Positions 19,185-28,907 are shown, counted from the stretch's first letter. The stretch is DNA of 64,000 nt from Thalassospira profundimaris (GCF_003326675.1 NZ_JPWF01000006.1:248001-312000); one strand, 5' to 3'. Numbers and translations: made by a program. Notes: generated from the sequence alone by a model not told the origin.

Positions 19185-20195
19185 ATGAATAATCTGATCG
19201 ATAAGGCCCGGCATATTCCGGTCAATGATGCTGTTTCGACCATTTCTGTCTGTCCGGTGATTTTGGACGCACCCGGGCGGCCCAAACCGATTGAAATGCG
19301 GATCACCGCGCCGGCACAGGGGCGGAATTTGCCGATTATCCTGTTGTCGCACGGGCATGGGCCGTCGCTTTATATCCCGTCAAAGGACGGGTACGGGCCA
19401 CTCGCCAATTTCTATGCGGAACACGGCTTTGTCGTGATCCAGCCGACCCATGGCAATTCCAAGGTTGCCGGATTTGGTTCCGATGCGCCCGGTGCGCCGT
19501 TCTTTTGGCGATCCCGGGTCGAGGATTTCAAAACCATTCTTGATCATCTGGGCGCAATCGAACGCGCAAGTCCGGTGATCGACGGGCGACTGGACCATGA
19601 CCGGGTGGCGGCAGTCGGTCATTCACTGGGCGGGCAGACGGTTGGCATGTTGCTGGGCGCACGCCTGAGCGACAGTGCCGACCCGGATGCGCAGGATGTC
19701 AATATGATCGAGCCACGAATCAAGGCCGGGGTTCTTTTGGCGGCACCGGGCCTGGGTGGCGACAGCCTGAGCGATCATGCGCGCCGGAACTATACCGCGC
19801 TTAACCCCGATTTCGCGCATATGACCACCCGAACGCTTGTTGTGGCGGGGGATCAGGATATCAATCCGCACCTGACCACACGCGGGGCGGCATGGCACAC
19901 CGACCCGTTCCATCATGCACCGGGCGGGGAGTTTTTACTGACCCTGATCGGTGGCAAGCACGGGCTGGGCGGGATTGCCGGTTATGACGCCAAGGAAACC
20001 GATGACGAAGACCCGGACCGCCTTGCGATTACCCAGCGCATGACATGGGCCTATCTGCGATCTGCCCTTTATGGTGATGATCCGGCCTGGACGGATGCCT
20101 GTGCGGTGCTTGCGACCCATGCTGGTCATTTGGCCTTTGTCGAGCAACGGGCGCAGAAGCAAGAAACTGACGCTGATTTCCCCCTTATTCATTGA
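19185..20195 (+). CDS. Alpha/beta hydrolase, platelet-activating-factor-acetylhydrolase-like
   Basis: Cytoplasmic-looking hydrolase of 336 residues without a signal peptide. The oxyanion segment is ILLSHGHGPSLYIPSK, the nucleophile serine is in AVGHSLGGQT, and the late histidine may be in GGKHGLGGI. The fold is that of the PAF-AH/chlorophyllase-like group of esterases. The ATG at 19185 has AAAAGGA eight bases upstream; the longer frame to 19122 runs through the operator region. Regulation by the divergent TetR is likely. The natural ester is unknown. Confidence 0.82.
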   Translation: MNNLIDKARHIPVNDAVSTISVCPVILDAPGRPKPIEMRITAPAQGRNLPIILLSHGHGPSLYIPSKDGYGPLANFYAEHGFVVIQPTHGNSKVAGFGSDAPGAPFFWRSRVEDFKTILDHLGAIERASPVIDGRLDHDRVAAVGHSLGGQTVGMLLGARLSDSADPDAQDVNMIEPRIKAGVLLAAPGLGGDSLSDHARRNYTALNPDFAHMTTRTLVVAGDQDINPHLTTRGAAWHTDPFHHAPGGEFLLTLIGGKHGLGGIAGYDAKETDDEDPDRLAITQRMTWAYLRSALYGDDPAWTDACAVLATHAGHLAFVEQRAQKQETDADFPLIH

Positions 20196-20362
20196 GCGGA
20201 CAGTTGACTTAGGAGCGGCAACATTTCCTGCAAATTTGACGTTATACGAAGAATAAGCCTGACATCTTGAAACGCACCCATAAATAGAACCAATGACAAG
20301 AAATTCCTCCCGATGTATGAGTAATGTCTTGTTTATTGAATTTTTCTCGGGGCGAGCGTTGG

Positions 20363-22660
20363 ATGGTAAATTCGATAACCAACCTCAAATCAATGACTGA
20401 TGTTGGTATATTTTCTAATCGAACAGCAAAATCACCATCGTTAGATTTTCGTAGATACAATTTGATCTATGGCTTCAACGGTTCTGGGAAGACTACGCTC
20501 TCTAGGCTCTTCGCAAATTTGGAACTAGGAAAGAAGCAAGAAAACTTCCCTGAACCAAGCTCATATGAATTAACGCTTTCTGATAACTCTGTGGTCAAGT
20601 TTCCAGATGATCTTGACGTTTTAAAAGGATGCTTGTTGGTCTTCAATGAGGACTATATAGCGAGAAATATGCAATGGTCTGCGGGACATGCCAATCCTGT
20701 ATTCTTGATTGGTGAAGACCAAGGTGATGCCGCTGCGGAGTTGCGGCTTGTCGAGCAAGAAATTCTTGAAAAGAATACGCTGAAGACCATAGCCGAGACA
20801 GCTGAGAAGGCTGCGGATAAGGCATTTTCCCAGTTTAAACGTGATCGCGCAAAAATGACTGCATCGCGCCTCTATCTGGGGAACCGGAAATATGAAGCGC
20901 CTACTTTTGCAAAGGATTATGATCGTTGGAAGGCAGAAAGTATTATCGAACTTAGTGATGATCAGCTATTGGCTGCAGAAGAGTCACTTCGAGCTCGTGA
21001 CCCGCTATTGGAGAAAAGGCCACTAGAGTTTGATGCCAAAAGTGTCGAAGCAGCATATCAGTTTATTTCAAATATGTGCTCGCAGTCCTTATCGAAGGTT
21101 GCACTTGATGAAGTAGAGAAATTTCCTGATATGCTGCTTTGGTTAAAGCACGGGCATCAATTCCATGAATTCAACGACATTAAGAGTTGTCTCTTCTGTG
21201 GAAACGAAATTTCGACCGAACGAAAAAATCTTTTGGCATCTGCATTTGACAGCAAATTCGATGAGTTCGTTGAAAAACTTGGGAAGACTAGCGGGCGCCT
21301 GCAAAACGTTAGTGAACGGCTTAAGAATCTAGAAGAGAACGTTCCAGAAACTGCTTCATTAGCGCCTGAATTAAGAAATGATTTCAAAGGAATTAGAGAA
21401 TCCCTTTTTCAGGAAATTCATAAGGTTAGAACTTATCTTGACAGTTTGAATAAAGTTCTAATCCAAAAACAAAAAAGCCCGGCAACGCCATCTGATATGT
21501 CGGTAGTTGCGGTGCATGCTGATGTTGAGACTGCTGCGAACAAGCTAGCCGAAGCTATTGCTATGGCTAACGCTATCATTGCCAATCACAATGCCATCGC
21601 GGGTGATAGTGAGAAGCATAAGGAAAAGTCTGAATTGGCAATTCGCAAACATTTTATTGCGGGTTGCTCCAAAGAGTATGAGTCCCTTTTCAACGAACTT
21701 GAAGAATCGAAGTTGAATTCCAAGGCTTTGACAGAAGAACTTGAGAAGCTCACCTCGACAGCGGCGCAAGCTAAACAGAAGATCAAGGAACATGGTCCTG
21801 CAGCGAATGTGATTAATAAGCTGATCGCATCATATTTGGGACATGATGAACTCAAGGTGCATCCTGTCGAAGATGGCTATGAATTTCATCGCCATGGTAA
21901 ATCGATACGAGGTATGCCAAGTGAGGGAGAAAAAACTGCAATCGCTATTTCCTATTTTCTGTCTTCAATCAGTTCAGATGGTAAAAAGATTAAGGACTTA
22001 ATTATTGTTATTGATGATCCTGTTTCTAGCTTAGATTCCAAAGCTCTGAACTACGCGTGCTCACTGATTCTTGGGCATCTGCAGGATGCAAAACAACTTA
22101 TTGTTCTTACTCATAACCTACAATGTATGAATGAGTTCCGGAAAGCTTGGAAAAGTAAGGCAAAGAGTGATAGCCCGACAGCCACTTTACTTTTTATAGA
22201 TGTTACTGTGCCAGATGGAGAAAGCAGACGCTTTTCCAGTATTGGCAAAATGTCGCGACTATTAAGAGATTACGACTCAGAGTATCATTTTCTATTCAGT
22301 CACATCTTAAAATTTTCCGAGAATCCCAACGCACACGATGATCACGGTTACATGCTACCAAACGTACTTCGTCGCGTTTTGGACGTGTTTATGGCCTTTA
22401 AGGCTCCTGGGGTCTTTGGGTTGAAGCAGCAGATAGATTTTGTTTGCAAGGAGTATCAGGGGCTCGACAGAGACCGGCTTCTGGCATTGGACAGACTTTC
22501 TCAAGTAGAGTCCCATTCAGATAACTTAGATGATTTGCTAACGTTCTCCTCAATGACTGTGGAGGAGACAAGAAATGCCGCGAATGCACTCCTTGGTATG
22601 ATGGAACAGGTCGACGAGAGGCATTTGTCCAGACTGAAAAGATTGTGTCGTGGCGGTTGA
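20363..22660 (+). CDS. AAA_13-type ATPase, Rad50/RloC-like, in an AT-rich island
   Basis: Protein of about 765 residues with an SMC/Rad50-like layout. Walker A is GFNGSGKTT at residues 37-45. A long charged, partly coiled-coil middle carries a CLFCG zinc-hook-like motif near residue 277. A signature-like SEGEKTAIAISYFLSS, Walker B LIIVIDDPVSSLDSKAL and the H-loop LTHNLQCMNEF lie in the last third. This is the AAA_13 pattern shared with the ATPase part of PrrC and RloC anticodon nucleases; I see no separate C-terminal nuclease domain, since the chain ends soon after the second lobe. ATG 20363 gives the family N-terminus; ATG 20324 adds 13 residues. GC is far below both flanks, so the gene is probably acquired. 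Defence against phage is a reasonable guess only. Confidence 0.8.
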   Translation: MVNSITNLKSMTDVGIFSNRTAKSPSLDFRRYNLIYGFNGSGKTTLSRLFANLELGKKQENFPEPSSYELTLSDNSVVKFPDDLDVLKGCLLVFNEDYIARNMQWSAGHANPVFLIGEDQGDAAAELRLVEQEILEKNTLKTIAETAEKAADKAFSQFKRDRAKMTASRLYLGNRKYEAPTFAKDYDRWKAESIIELSDDQLLAAEESLRARDPLLEKRPLEFDAKSVEAAYQFISNMCSQSLSKVALDEVEKFPDMLLWLKHGHQFHEFNDIKSCLFCGNEISTERKNLLASAFDSKFDEFVEKLGKTSGRLQNVSERLKNLEENVPETASLAPELRNDFKGIRESLFQEIHKVRTYLDSLNKVLIQKQKSPATPSDMSVVAVHADVETAANKLAEAIAMANAIIANHNAIAGDSEKHKEKSELAIRKHFIAGCSKEYESLFNELEESKLNSKALTEELEKLTSTAAQAKQKIKEHGPAANVINKLIASYLGHDELKVHPVEDGYEFHRHGKSIRGMPSEGEKTAIAISYFLSSISSDGKKIKDLIIVIDDPVSSLDSKALNYACSLILGHLQDAKQLIVLTHNLQCMNEFRKAWKSKAKSDSPTATLLFIDVTVPDGESRRFSSIGKMSRLLRDYDSEYHFLFSHILKFSENPNAHDDHGYMLPNVLRRVLDVFMAFKAPGVFGLKQQIDFVCKEYQGLDRDRLLALDRLSQVESHSDNLDDLLTFSSMTVEETRNAANALLGMMEQVDERHLSRLKRLCRGG

Positions 22661-23068
22661 TAGTGGCTCTTAAATATTCTGAATTAGTTGAATCTTATAT
22701 TGCTCCCCTGCTTAAGAAAACAGGCTGTGCCATTTTGTGTTATGCCGTTACGGGAATGTCGAAGTTATTGCCGCCTTTCTTGTGTGCGAGGTGGGCAAGC
22801 CAGTGTCAAAAGCAATCGACGTCACTGGGGATTTCATCTGCCCGGACCAGTAATAGATCGAACTGAGGCAAGCTGTATTCCGGGGAATGCGGGGATTGAA
22901 TTTTTGCGCAGCGGGGCGGACGGGTGTCGGTTTTGTTGCGGTTTAATAATAAAATAAATGGCGGAAAACTGACATTGTAAACGTTTCAAATGTTCATAAA
23001 ACTGAAACGCAGACGTTATCGAACTGTCTTTTTTGTCGGCTATGGTGTTGGCCGTCAGAGGAGAGTGA
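22661..23068. other. Intergenic region of 408 bases, island edge and LacI-type sites
   Basis: The left part is AT-rich and continues the island. It holds an open frame of 67 codons from a GTG at 22663 (VALKYSELVESYIAPLLKKT...) that I do not recognise and that may be a remnant. GC rises after about 22740, probably the island boundary. The last 100 bases carry the operator-like sites of the lacI gene. Confidence 0.5.
22976..23008. promoter_or_regulatory. LacI-family operator-like site
   Basis: TGTAAACGTTTCA (22976-22988) resembles the AACGTT-centred operator of many LacI-family proteins. GTTTCA (22983-22988) is repeated inverted as TGAAAC (23003-23008). It lies 60-90 bases ahead of the lacI start, consistent with autoregulation and with control of the following operon. 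Confidence 0.6.
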
Positions 23069-24100
23069 ATGATGACGTCGAAATCAACCATGCGCGAAGT
23101 TGCAAGCAAGGCCGGTGTGTCGATTGCAACCGTTTCACGGGTGATCAACAGCCCCGATGAAGTGCCGACGGAGACGGTTGAACGTGTCCGTGCCGCCATG
23201 CGTTATCTGAACTATCGTCCGAACATCAATGGCCGTCGCCTGAAGATGGCGCAAACGCGATCCGTCGGGGTTCTGGTGCCGACGATGGCCAACCCGGTTT
23301 TTGCGACCTCGGTCCAGGGGATCGAGCAGGCCGCGCATGAAGACGGCCTGACGGTTTTGCTGACATCATCGAATTATGACCCGCAACGCGAGTTGGGGGC
23401 TGTGTCGACGTTGCTCAATAACCGGGTGGATGGTCTGATCCTGACCCTTGCCAATGCCGATGACAATCCGGTGATTGATCTGTTGAAGGCGGAAAATATT
23501 CCGTTTGTGTTGTTGTTCAATCAGCCCGCCCGCAAGGATGTTGCATCGATCAGTGTCGATAATGCCAGATCGGCCTATGACATGACGCAGGCAATGATTG
23601 CACAGGGGCACCGATCCCTTGCGATGGTGGCGGGCCGGTTTGAAAGTTCCGACCGTTCCAAGCAGCGTTTCGAAGGATTTGGCAAGGCATTGTCCGATGC
23701 CGGACTGGGTGCTGCGCGCCTGTGTCAGGTCGGATTTGGTGAAACAGAGCTGTTTACACCGCTGAAAAGTTTTCTGACCGGCCCGGATGCGGTGACCGGT
23801 CTGGTTTGTTCCACCGACATGCTGGCAATTGCCGCCATGAGTGCATGCCGTGAACACGGCTTGAGTGTTCCGGGCGATGTATCTGTGGGCGGAATTGACG
23901 GAATTGCGGTGGGTGGGCTGATTTCACCGAAACTGTGTTCGGCCGTTCAACCCACCCAGGAGATGGGCCAGCAGGCGCTTGCATTCCTGCGTGGCCTGAT
24001 AAGGGGGCAGACAAACCCGCAAAGTTTGATTCTGCCCCATCAACTTAGCACGGGTGAGTCAATCGGGCCCGCCCGGCATCCGTCATCACCCCGATTATAG
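23069..24100 (+). CDS. LacI-family transcriptional regulator
   Basis: Regulator of 343 residues. The lacI HTH is complete (TMREVASKAGVSIATVSRVI then NSPDEVPTETVERVRAAMRY), followed by the hinge LNYRPNINGRRLKMAQTRSVG and a periplasmic-binding-protein-like effector domain (VLVPTMANPVFATSVQGIEQ). The tandem ATGs at 23069 and 23072 follow AGAGGAGAG; the second is equally possible. It is directly followed by an ABC importer, so it probably senses the transported compound or its product. Confidence 0.93.
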   Translation: MMTSKSTMREVASKAGVSIATVSRVINSPDEVPTETVERVRAAMRYLNYRPNINGRRLKMAQTRSVGVLVPTMANPVFATSVQGIEQAAHEDGLTVLLTSSNYDPQRELGAVSTLLNNRVDGLILTLANADDNPVIDLLKAENIPFVLLFNQPARKDVASISVDNARSAYDMTQAMIAQGHRSLAMVAGRFESSDRSKQRFEGFGKALSDAGLGAARLCQVGFGETELFTPLKSFLTGPDAVTGLVCSTDMLAIAAMSACREHGLSVPGDVSVGGIDGIAVGGLISPKLCSAVQPTQEMGQQALAFLRGLIRGQTNPQSLILPHQLSTGESIGPARHPSSPRL

Positions 24101-24111
24101 GGAGATCAAAA

Positions 24112-25116
24112 GTGCGTTTCAAACAACTTGTACTGGGCGTTGGTTTGGCTGTTGCCGCGGCACAGCCGGCATTCGCGGAAGATGTGGCCATTTGTTATAA
24201 CTGCCCGCCGGAATGGGCAGATTGGGGCGGACAGCTTAAGAACTTTTCCAAAGACCTTGGTATTGACGTTCCCCAGGATAACAAAAATTCGGGTCAGACC
24301 CTGTCGCAGCTTTTGGCAGAAAAAGAAAACCCGGTTGCCGACGTTGCCTATTACGGGGTTTCGTTCGGGATCAAGGCCAAGGAAGCCGATGTTGTCGGTG
24401 CATACAAGCCGGTCAATTTCGATGCCATCCCCGATGGTCTGAAAGACCCGAATGGCAGCTGGTTTGCCATTCATTCAGGCACGATTGGCCTGTTTGTGAA
24501 TGCCGATGCCCTTGAAGGTGCGGCGGTTCCGCAAAGCTGGTCTGATCTGTTGAAGCCGGAATACAAGGGTATGGTCGGCTATCTTGATCCGTCGAGCGCG
24601 TTTGTCGGTTATGCCGGTGCGGTTGCGATCAACCGTGCAATGGGCGGGTCGCTTGATGATTTCACGCCGGGCATCGAGTTCTTCAAGAAGCTGAAGGAAA
24701 ACGATCCGATTGTGCCAAAACAGACCGCCTATGCGCGTGTTCTGTCGGGGGAAATTCCGATCCTGATCGATTACGATTTCAATGCCTATCGTGCGAAATA
24801 CAAAGACGGCGCGAATGTTGAATTCGTCATCCCGACCGAAGGAACTGTTGCAGTTCCCTATGTGATGAGCCTGGTTAAAAACAGCCCGCATGCAGAGAAT
24901 GGCAAAAAGATCCTTGATTATGTGATGTCTGACAAAGGTCAGGCCCATTGGGCGAATGCCTATCTGCGTCCGGTGATTGCAAGTGCAATGTCCGAAGAGG
25001 CAGCAACCAAGTTCCTTCCGGCCACGGATTATGCCCGTTCGACACCGGTTGATTATGCGAAAATGGCAACCGCACAGGGCGGTTTCGCCGAGCGTTACCT
25101 GTCTGAGGTACGTTAA
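24112..25116 (+). CDS. ABC transporter substrate-binding protein, family 1
   Basis: Periplasmic binding protein of 334 residues with a Sec signal peptide at residues 1-22 (MRFKQLVLGVGLAVAAAQPA, cut after AFA). The start is GTG with GGGAGAT ten bases upstream. The fold is that of the iron/spermidine/2-aminoethylphosphonate cluster (ADVAYYGVSFGIKAKEADVV, SWSDLLKPEYKGMVGYLDPS, ILIDYDFNAYRAKY). A YNCPPEWADWGG segment after the signal is unusual. With two permeases, an ATPase and a phosphodiesterase downstream, the ligand may be a phosphodiester such as a glycerophospho compound (inference from context). Confidence 0.85.
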   Translation: MRFKQLVLGVGLAVAAAQPAFAEDVAICYNCPPEWADWGGQLKNFSKDLGIDVPQDNKNSGQTLSQLLAEKENPVADVAYYGVSFGIKAKEADVVGAYKPVNFDAIPDGLKDPNGSWFAIHSGTIGLFVNADALEGAAVPQSWSDLLKPEYKGMVGYLDPSSAFVGYAGAVAINRAMGGSLDDFTPGIEFFKKLKENDPIVPKQTAYARVLSGEIPILIDYDFNAYRAKYKDGANVEFVIPTEGTVAVPYVMSLVKNSPHAENGKKILDYVMSDKGQAHWANAYLRPVIASAMSEEAATKFLPATDYARSTPVDYAKMATAQGGFAERYLSEVR

Positions 25117-25117
25117 G

Positions 25118-26020
25118 GTGGCTTTGCAAAACCTTGGGGAAGGGCGTTCGCGCCCTTCTTTTTCCAGATATTTCGGGGTGTCGCGGTCGGCGATGGCCAG
25201 TCCGGCAACCTTTATGGCGTTGATGGCGCCCGGTGTTGCGATTGTTGCGGCGTTCTTTCTGATCCCGCTGGTTCTGGTGGCGATGGAAGTGGCCAACGGC
25301 CCGGACGGATGGGCGACATATTTGGTGATCCTGACCAATGCCCGGTATTTTGAAAGTCTGGTCCAGACGCTTTTGATGTCGGCAGGGGTGACGGTTGTTG
25401 CCCTGATATTGTGCGGCATTGTCGGCATGTTTCTGGTGCGTAACCGGTTTGCGGGGCGCAGTGTTCTGATCGGGTTGCTGACCCTGCCATTATCCTTTCC
25501 CGGAACGGTTGTCGGTTTCATGGTGATCATGCTGGCCGGGCGACAGGGGGCTGTGGGCGGCATCAGCAATGCGTTGATCGGTGAAAAGATCGTTTTTGCC
25601 TATGACATTGCCGGGCTGTTTATCGGCTATCTTTATTTTTCCATTCCCCGGGTGATCCTTGCGGTGATGGCATCGGCCGAAAAGCTTGATCCGCAGCTTG
25701 AAGAAGCAGCGCGATCGCTTGGTGCGCCAAGATGGCGGGTGGTGCGTGATGTGATCCTTCCGGGATTGATGCCCGGCCTTATTTCATCGGGGGCGATCTG
25801 TTTCGCGACCGCGATGGGGGCCTTTGGCACGGCCTTTACGCTGGCAACCGATATCGATGTTCTGCCGATGGTGATCTATACCGAATTTACCCGAAACGCC
25901 AATATTGCGGTTGCGGCCGCACTGAGCATCGCGCTTGGTGTGATTACCTGGCTGTGTCTGAGTGCTGTGCGGTTCCTTGTTGGTGAAAAAGCCGATGTAA
26001 CGACACGGGGGGGCGCATGA
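25118..26020 (+). CDS. ABC transporter permease 1 (PotB/PhnU-like)
   Basis: Inner-membrane permease of 300 residues, about six membrane segments. The EAA loop is EEAARSLGAPRWRVVRDVILPG at about residue 194. The start is GTG at 25118 with GAGG (25105-25108) nine bases upstream, two bases after the binding-protein stop. A later ATG at 25193 would lose the first 25 soluble residues. The end overlaps the second permease (ATGA). Confidence 0.87.
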   Translation: MALQNLGEGRSRPSFSRYFGVSRSAMASPATFMALMAPGVAIVAAFFLIPLVLVAMEVANGPDGWATYLVILTNARYFESLVQTLLMSAGVTVVALILCGIVGMFLVRNRFAGRSVLIGLLTLPLSFPGTVVGFMVIMLAGRQGAVGGISNALIGEKIVFAYDIAGLFIGYLYFSIPRVILAVMASAEKLDPQLEEAARSLGAPRWRVVRDVILPGLMPGLISSGAICFATAMGAFGTAFTLATDIDVLPMVIYTEFTRNANIAVAAALSIALGVITWLCLSAVRFLVGEKADVTTRGGA

Positions 26021-26832
26021 GACGCGGCTGGCCGTTTTATGCGCAGCTTGGCCTGACGGTTTTGCTGTGCCTGTTTATCGTTGTGCCGATTGTGATGTCG
26101 GCACTGGCCGGAGTGACGGTCAATGTTTTCAAGGGGCTGTCATCGGGACTGACATTGCGCTGGATATTCGAGGTCTGGGACCTTTATGCGCAAAGCATCC
26201 TGTTGTCCTTGTGGCTTGCGGTCGCGTGTCTTGTGGTGACGACGCTTGCCGGGGTGCCATTGGCCTATGTTCTGGTCCGGCGTCCGAACAGACTGACACG
26301 GATGTTTGAGGAAATCCTGACCCTGCCGGTTGCCATTCCGGGGCTGGCATTGGCGCTTGCCTTGCTGATTACCTATGGCGGGTTTGGCAGTTTCAGAAGC
26401 AGCTGGGTCTTTATCCTGATCGGGCATGTTTTGTTTACCATGCCGTTTATGGTGCGCTCGGTCGCGGCTGTTATGTCGGCGATGGATATGAAAACCCTTG
26501 AAGAAGGTGCTGCAAGCCTTGGCGCCGGGTTCTGGCACCGGTTTCTGCATGTGATTATGCCAAACGCCATGCCGGGCATTCTTGCCGGCGCATTGATGGT
26601 GGTGACACTTTCGATCGGGGAATTCAATCTGACCTGGATGCTGCATACGCCGCTGACCAAGACATTGCCGGTCGGGCTTGCAGATTCCTATGCGTCGATG
26701 CGGCTCGAGATTGGCAGCGCCTATACCCTTATTTTCTTTGTATTGATCATGCCGTTGCTGATCGCAATGCAGATGCTTGCCAATCCGGGCAAAAAGCGTC
26801 GGGCAGCGTTGCAACCGGCGGAGGACGAATAA
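26017..26832 (+). CDS. ABC transporter permease 2 (PotC/PhnV-like)
   Basis: Second inner-membrane permease, 271 residues, about six membrane segments. The EAA loop is EEGAASLGAGFWHRFLHVIMPN at about residue 163. The start codon overlaps the permease 1 stop, and its own stop overlaps the ATPase start, so all three are translationally coupled. It pairs with permease 1 as a heterodimer. Confidence 0.92.
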   Translation: MRRGWPFYAQLGLTVLLCLFIVVPIVMSALAGVTVNVFKGLSSGLTLRWIFEVWDLYAQSILLSLWLAVACLVVTTLAGVPLAYVLVRRPNRLTRMFEEILTLPVAIPGLALALALLITYGGFGSFRSSWVFILIGHVLFTMPFMVRSVAAVMSAMDMKTLEEGAASLGAGFWHRFLHVIMPNAMPGILAGALMVVTLSIGEFNLTWMLHTPLTKTLPVGLADSYASMRLEIGSAYTLIFFVLIMPLLIAMQMLANPGKKRRAALQPAEDE

Positions 26833-28016
26833 TGAACGCGACCGCGATGGCGCAACCGGGCAGCCAGACTGTTCAGACTGAAAAAACGGGCGGTACCCGC
26901 ATCGAGCTTGCCCGATGCACCAAGACCTTTCCCGACGGGACACGCGCGCTTTTGCCATTCGATTTGACGATCAATGGCGGTGAAACCCTTGTTCTGCTTG
27001 GCCCGTCGGGTTGTGGCAAGACAACGATCCTGCGACTGATTGCCGGTCTGGAATTTCCTGATGCCGGTGGAAAAATCACCTTTGGCGAGGATGATGTGAC
27101 CCGTCAGTCGATTGAAAAACGCCGGGTCGGGATGGTGTTTCAGTCCTATGCGCTGTTTCCGAACATGACGGTGGCGGAAAATGTCGCCTATGGGCTTAAG
27201 GTGCAGAAAGTCGAACGCCGCGAACGTGATGAACGGGTGCGCGCGATGCTTGAAATGATGCATATCGATATGCTGGCTGACCGCCGGATTGATCAGCTTT
27301 CGGGCGGGCAGCGCCAGCGCGTGGCCCTTGCGCGTGCAATTGCGCTGCGCCCGCGGGTTTTGCTTTTGGATGAACCGTTGACGGCACTTGATGCCAAATT
27401 GCGGGTCAAGTTGCGCACGGAAATCAACAGCCTGTTGCGCAAGCTTGGCATCACGGCGATCTATGTCACCCATGACCAGGAAGAGGCGATGGCGCTGGGA
27501 GACCGGATTGTTGTCATGCAAAAGGGCGCAATTGCCCAGATCGGCACGCCGCGCGAAATCTACCGCGCGCCGCTTTCGCCGTTTGTTGCCGATTTCGTCG
27601 GGGCCAGTAACCGGCTTGACGGGCGGATCGAACAGAACAGCCTTGTTCTTGGCGATGTGAAAATCAGCCTGGATCAGATTGGTCATGCCATGACGGGCGA
27701 CCCGATCAAAAACGGCGACAGCAATAGCAACAGCCGCTCGGGGCAGGGATTGGCCGACATTTATTTCCGCGCCGACGGGCTTGCGATATGTGCGCCGGAT
27801 CAGGGGCAGATACGCGGTCGGGTCGAGGCTATTTCATATCTTGGTGAAAAGTCGCGCCTGACGGTTTCGGGGATCGGGGAAAGTGTCATCACCCTTGATG
27901 TCGATCCCGATTTTCAGATCGCGATTGGGGATGACATTCATTGCCGTTTCAATCCCGAACGTCTGACGGTTTTTGGCCGGTATCCGGATGCCCGAAACGC
28001 CGCACAGGCAATGTGA
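26832..28016 (+). CDS. ABC transporter ATP-binding protein (PotA/PhnT-like)
   Basis: ATPase of 394 residues. Walker A is GPSGCGKTT, the Q-loop VFQSYALFPNMTV, the signature LSGGQRQR, Walker B VLLLDEPLTALD, and the H-loop VTHDQEEAMALGD. The C-terminal TOBE-type regulatory domain begins at about residue 255. Within it, residues about 293-308 (KNGDSNSNSRSGQG) are a low-complexity Ser/Asn/Gly insert between strands, not usual in the family. The gene is coupled to permease 2 by a TAATG overlap. Confidence 0.93.
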   Translation: MNATAMAQPGSQTVQTEKTGGTRIELARCTKTFPDGTRALLPFDLTINGGETLVLLGPSGCGKTTILRLIAGLEFPDAGGKITFGEDDVTRQSIEKRRVGMVFQSYALFPNMTVAENVAYGLKVQKVERRERDERVRAMLEMMHIDMLADRRIDQLSGGQRQRVALARAIALRPRVLLLDEPLTALDAKLRVKLRTEINSLLRKLGITAIYVTHDQEEAMALGDRIVVMQKGAIAQIGTPREIYRAPLSPFVADFVGASNRLDGRIEQNSLVLGDVKISLDQIGHAMTGDPIKNGDSNSNSRSGQGLADIYFRADGLAICAPDQGQIRGRVEAISYLGEKSRLTVSGIGESVITLDVDPDFQIAIGDDIHCRFNPERLTVFGRYPDARNAAQAM

Positions 28017-28025
28017 CGGCACAGG

Positions 28026-28064
28026 CAGAAGACAGAAGCCAGACGACAGAAGACAGAACAAGAA
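28026..28064 (+). repeat. Short purine-rich direct repeat in operon spacer
   Basis: CAGAAGACAGAA occurs at 28026-28037 and at 28047-28058, a 21-base period. The 60-base spacer between the ATPase and phosphodiesterase genes is almost wholly purine plus C on the + strand. It may be a replication-slippage product; no function is suggested. Confidence 0.6.
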
Positions 28065-28076
28065 AGATCAAAAAGC

Positions 28077-28907
28077 ATGATAATTGCACAATTGACCGAC
28101 CTGCATATCGGTGCGGGTCGACGCCTTGCCTATCGCAAGGTTGATACGGCAGGTGCGCTTGAAAAGGCAGTAGAGCGCGTCAATAACATGGTGCCGCGTC
28201 CTGATATTGTCCTGTTTAGCGGCGATATCGGTGATCTGGGCATTGATGCGGAATATGCGCTTGTTGCGGAAATCCTGACCGGGCTTGAGGTGCCCTATTT
28301 CATGGTGCCGGGCAATCATGACCAGCGTATGCCGTTGCGCCGGGCATTTCCGGACGCAACCCCGATTGATACCGACCAGAGTTTTGTCAATTACGCGGTC
28401 GAGGGGTATCCGATCCGGTTGATCGGCATTGATACGCTTGATGAAGGACGTCCGGAAGGCAAGCTTGCACCCGAGACGCTGGACTGGCTTGAAAAGACCC
28501 TGTCAGGGGACACAGAAAAACCCTGTTTGCTGTTTATGCATCACCCGCCGATCCGGGTTGGCATCACGCATATGGATGTTCAGAATCTTGGTGAAGGTGC
28601 GGCACGACTTGGCCGGATCATTGCGGCACACAAGGACCGCATCAAGGCGATTATTTGCGGGCATGTGCATCGCCCGATCCATACGCTTTGGGCCGGTGTG
28701 CCGCTTATTATCGGGCCGTCGGTTGCCCATCAGGTTGCACTTGATCTTGATCCGGTCGGGCCATCGGCATTCGTCATGGAACCGCCGGCAATGCATTTGC
28801 ATGTCTGGGATCAGGAACAGGGCTGTTTGTTGACGCATCTGGCCTATATCGATGGCTATGACGGTCCGTATCCGTTTTTTGATGCGGATGGCAAACTGAT
28901 TGTCTGA
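28077..28907 (+). CDS. Metallophosphoesterase (GpdQ/CpdA-like phosphodiesterase)
   Basis: Class III cyclic-nucleotide-phosphodiesterase fold, 276 residues, no signal peptide, so cytoplasmic. The binuclear metal ligands are all present: Asp8 and His10 (LTDLHIG), Asp50 (FSGDIGD), Asn80-His81 (PGNHD), His155/156 (FMHHPP), and His196 and His198 (CGHVHRP). GpdQ hydrolyses glycerophosphodiesters, CpdA cAMP. The position directly after a PotABCD-style importer points to an imported phosphodiester as substrate rather than a second messenger (inference). Confidence 0.88.
   Translation: MIIAQLTDLHIGAGRRLAYRKVDTAGALEKAVERVNNMVPRPDIVLFSGDIGDLGIDAEYALVAEILTGLEVPYFMVPGNHDQRMPLRRAFPDATPIDTDQSFVNYAVEGYPIRLIGIDTLDEGRPEGKLAPETLDWLEKTLSGDTEKPCLLFMHHPPIRVGITHMDVQNLGEGAARLGRIIAAHKDRIKAIICGHVHRPIHTLWAGVPLIIGPSVAHQVALDLDPVGPSAFVMEPPAMHLHVWDQEQGCLLTHLAYIDGYDGPYPFFDADGKLIV

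Noticed and set aside
26721-27686. Minus-strand frame of 321 codons across the ABC ATPase gene
   Set aside because: It is a shadow of the ATPase gene, rich in Arg/His/Gln as expected from the reverse frame, with no ribosome site.
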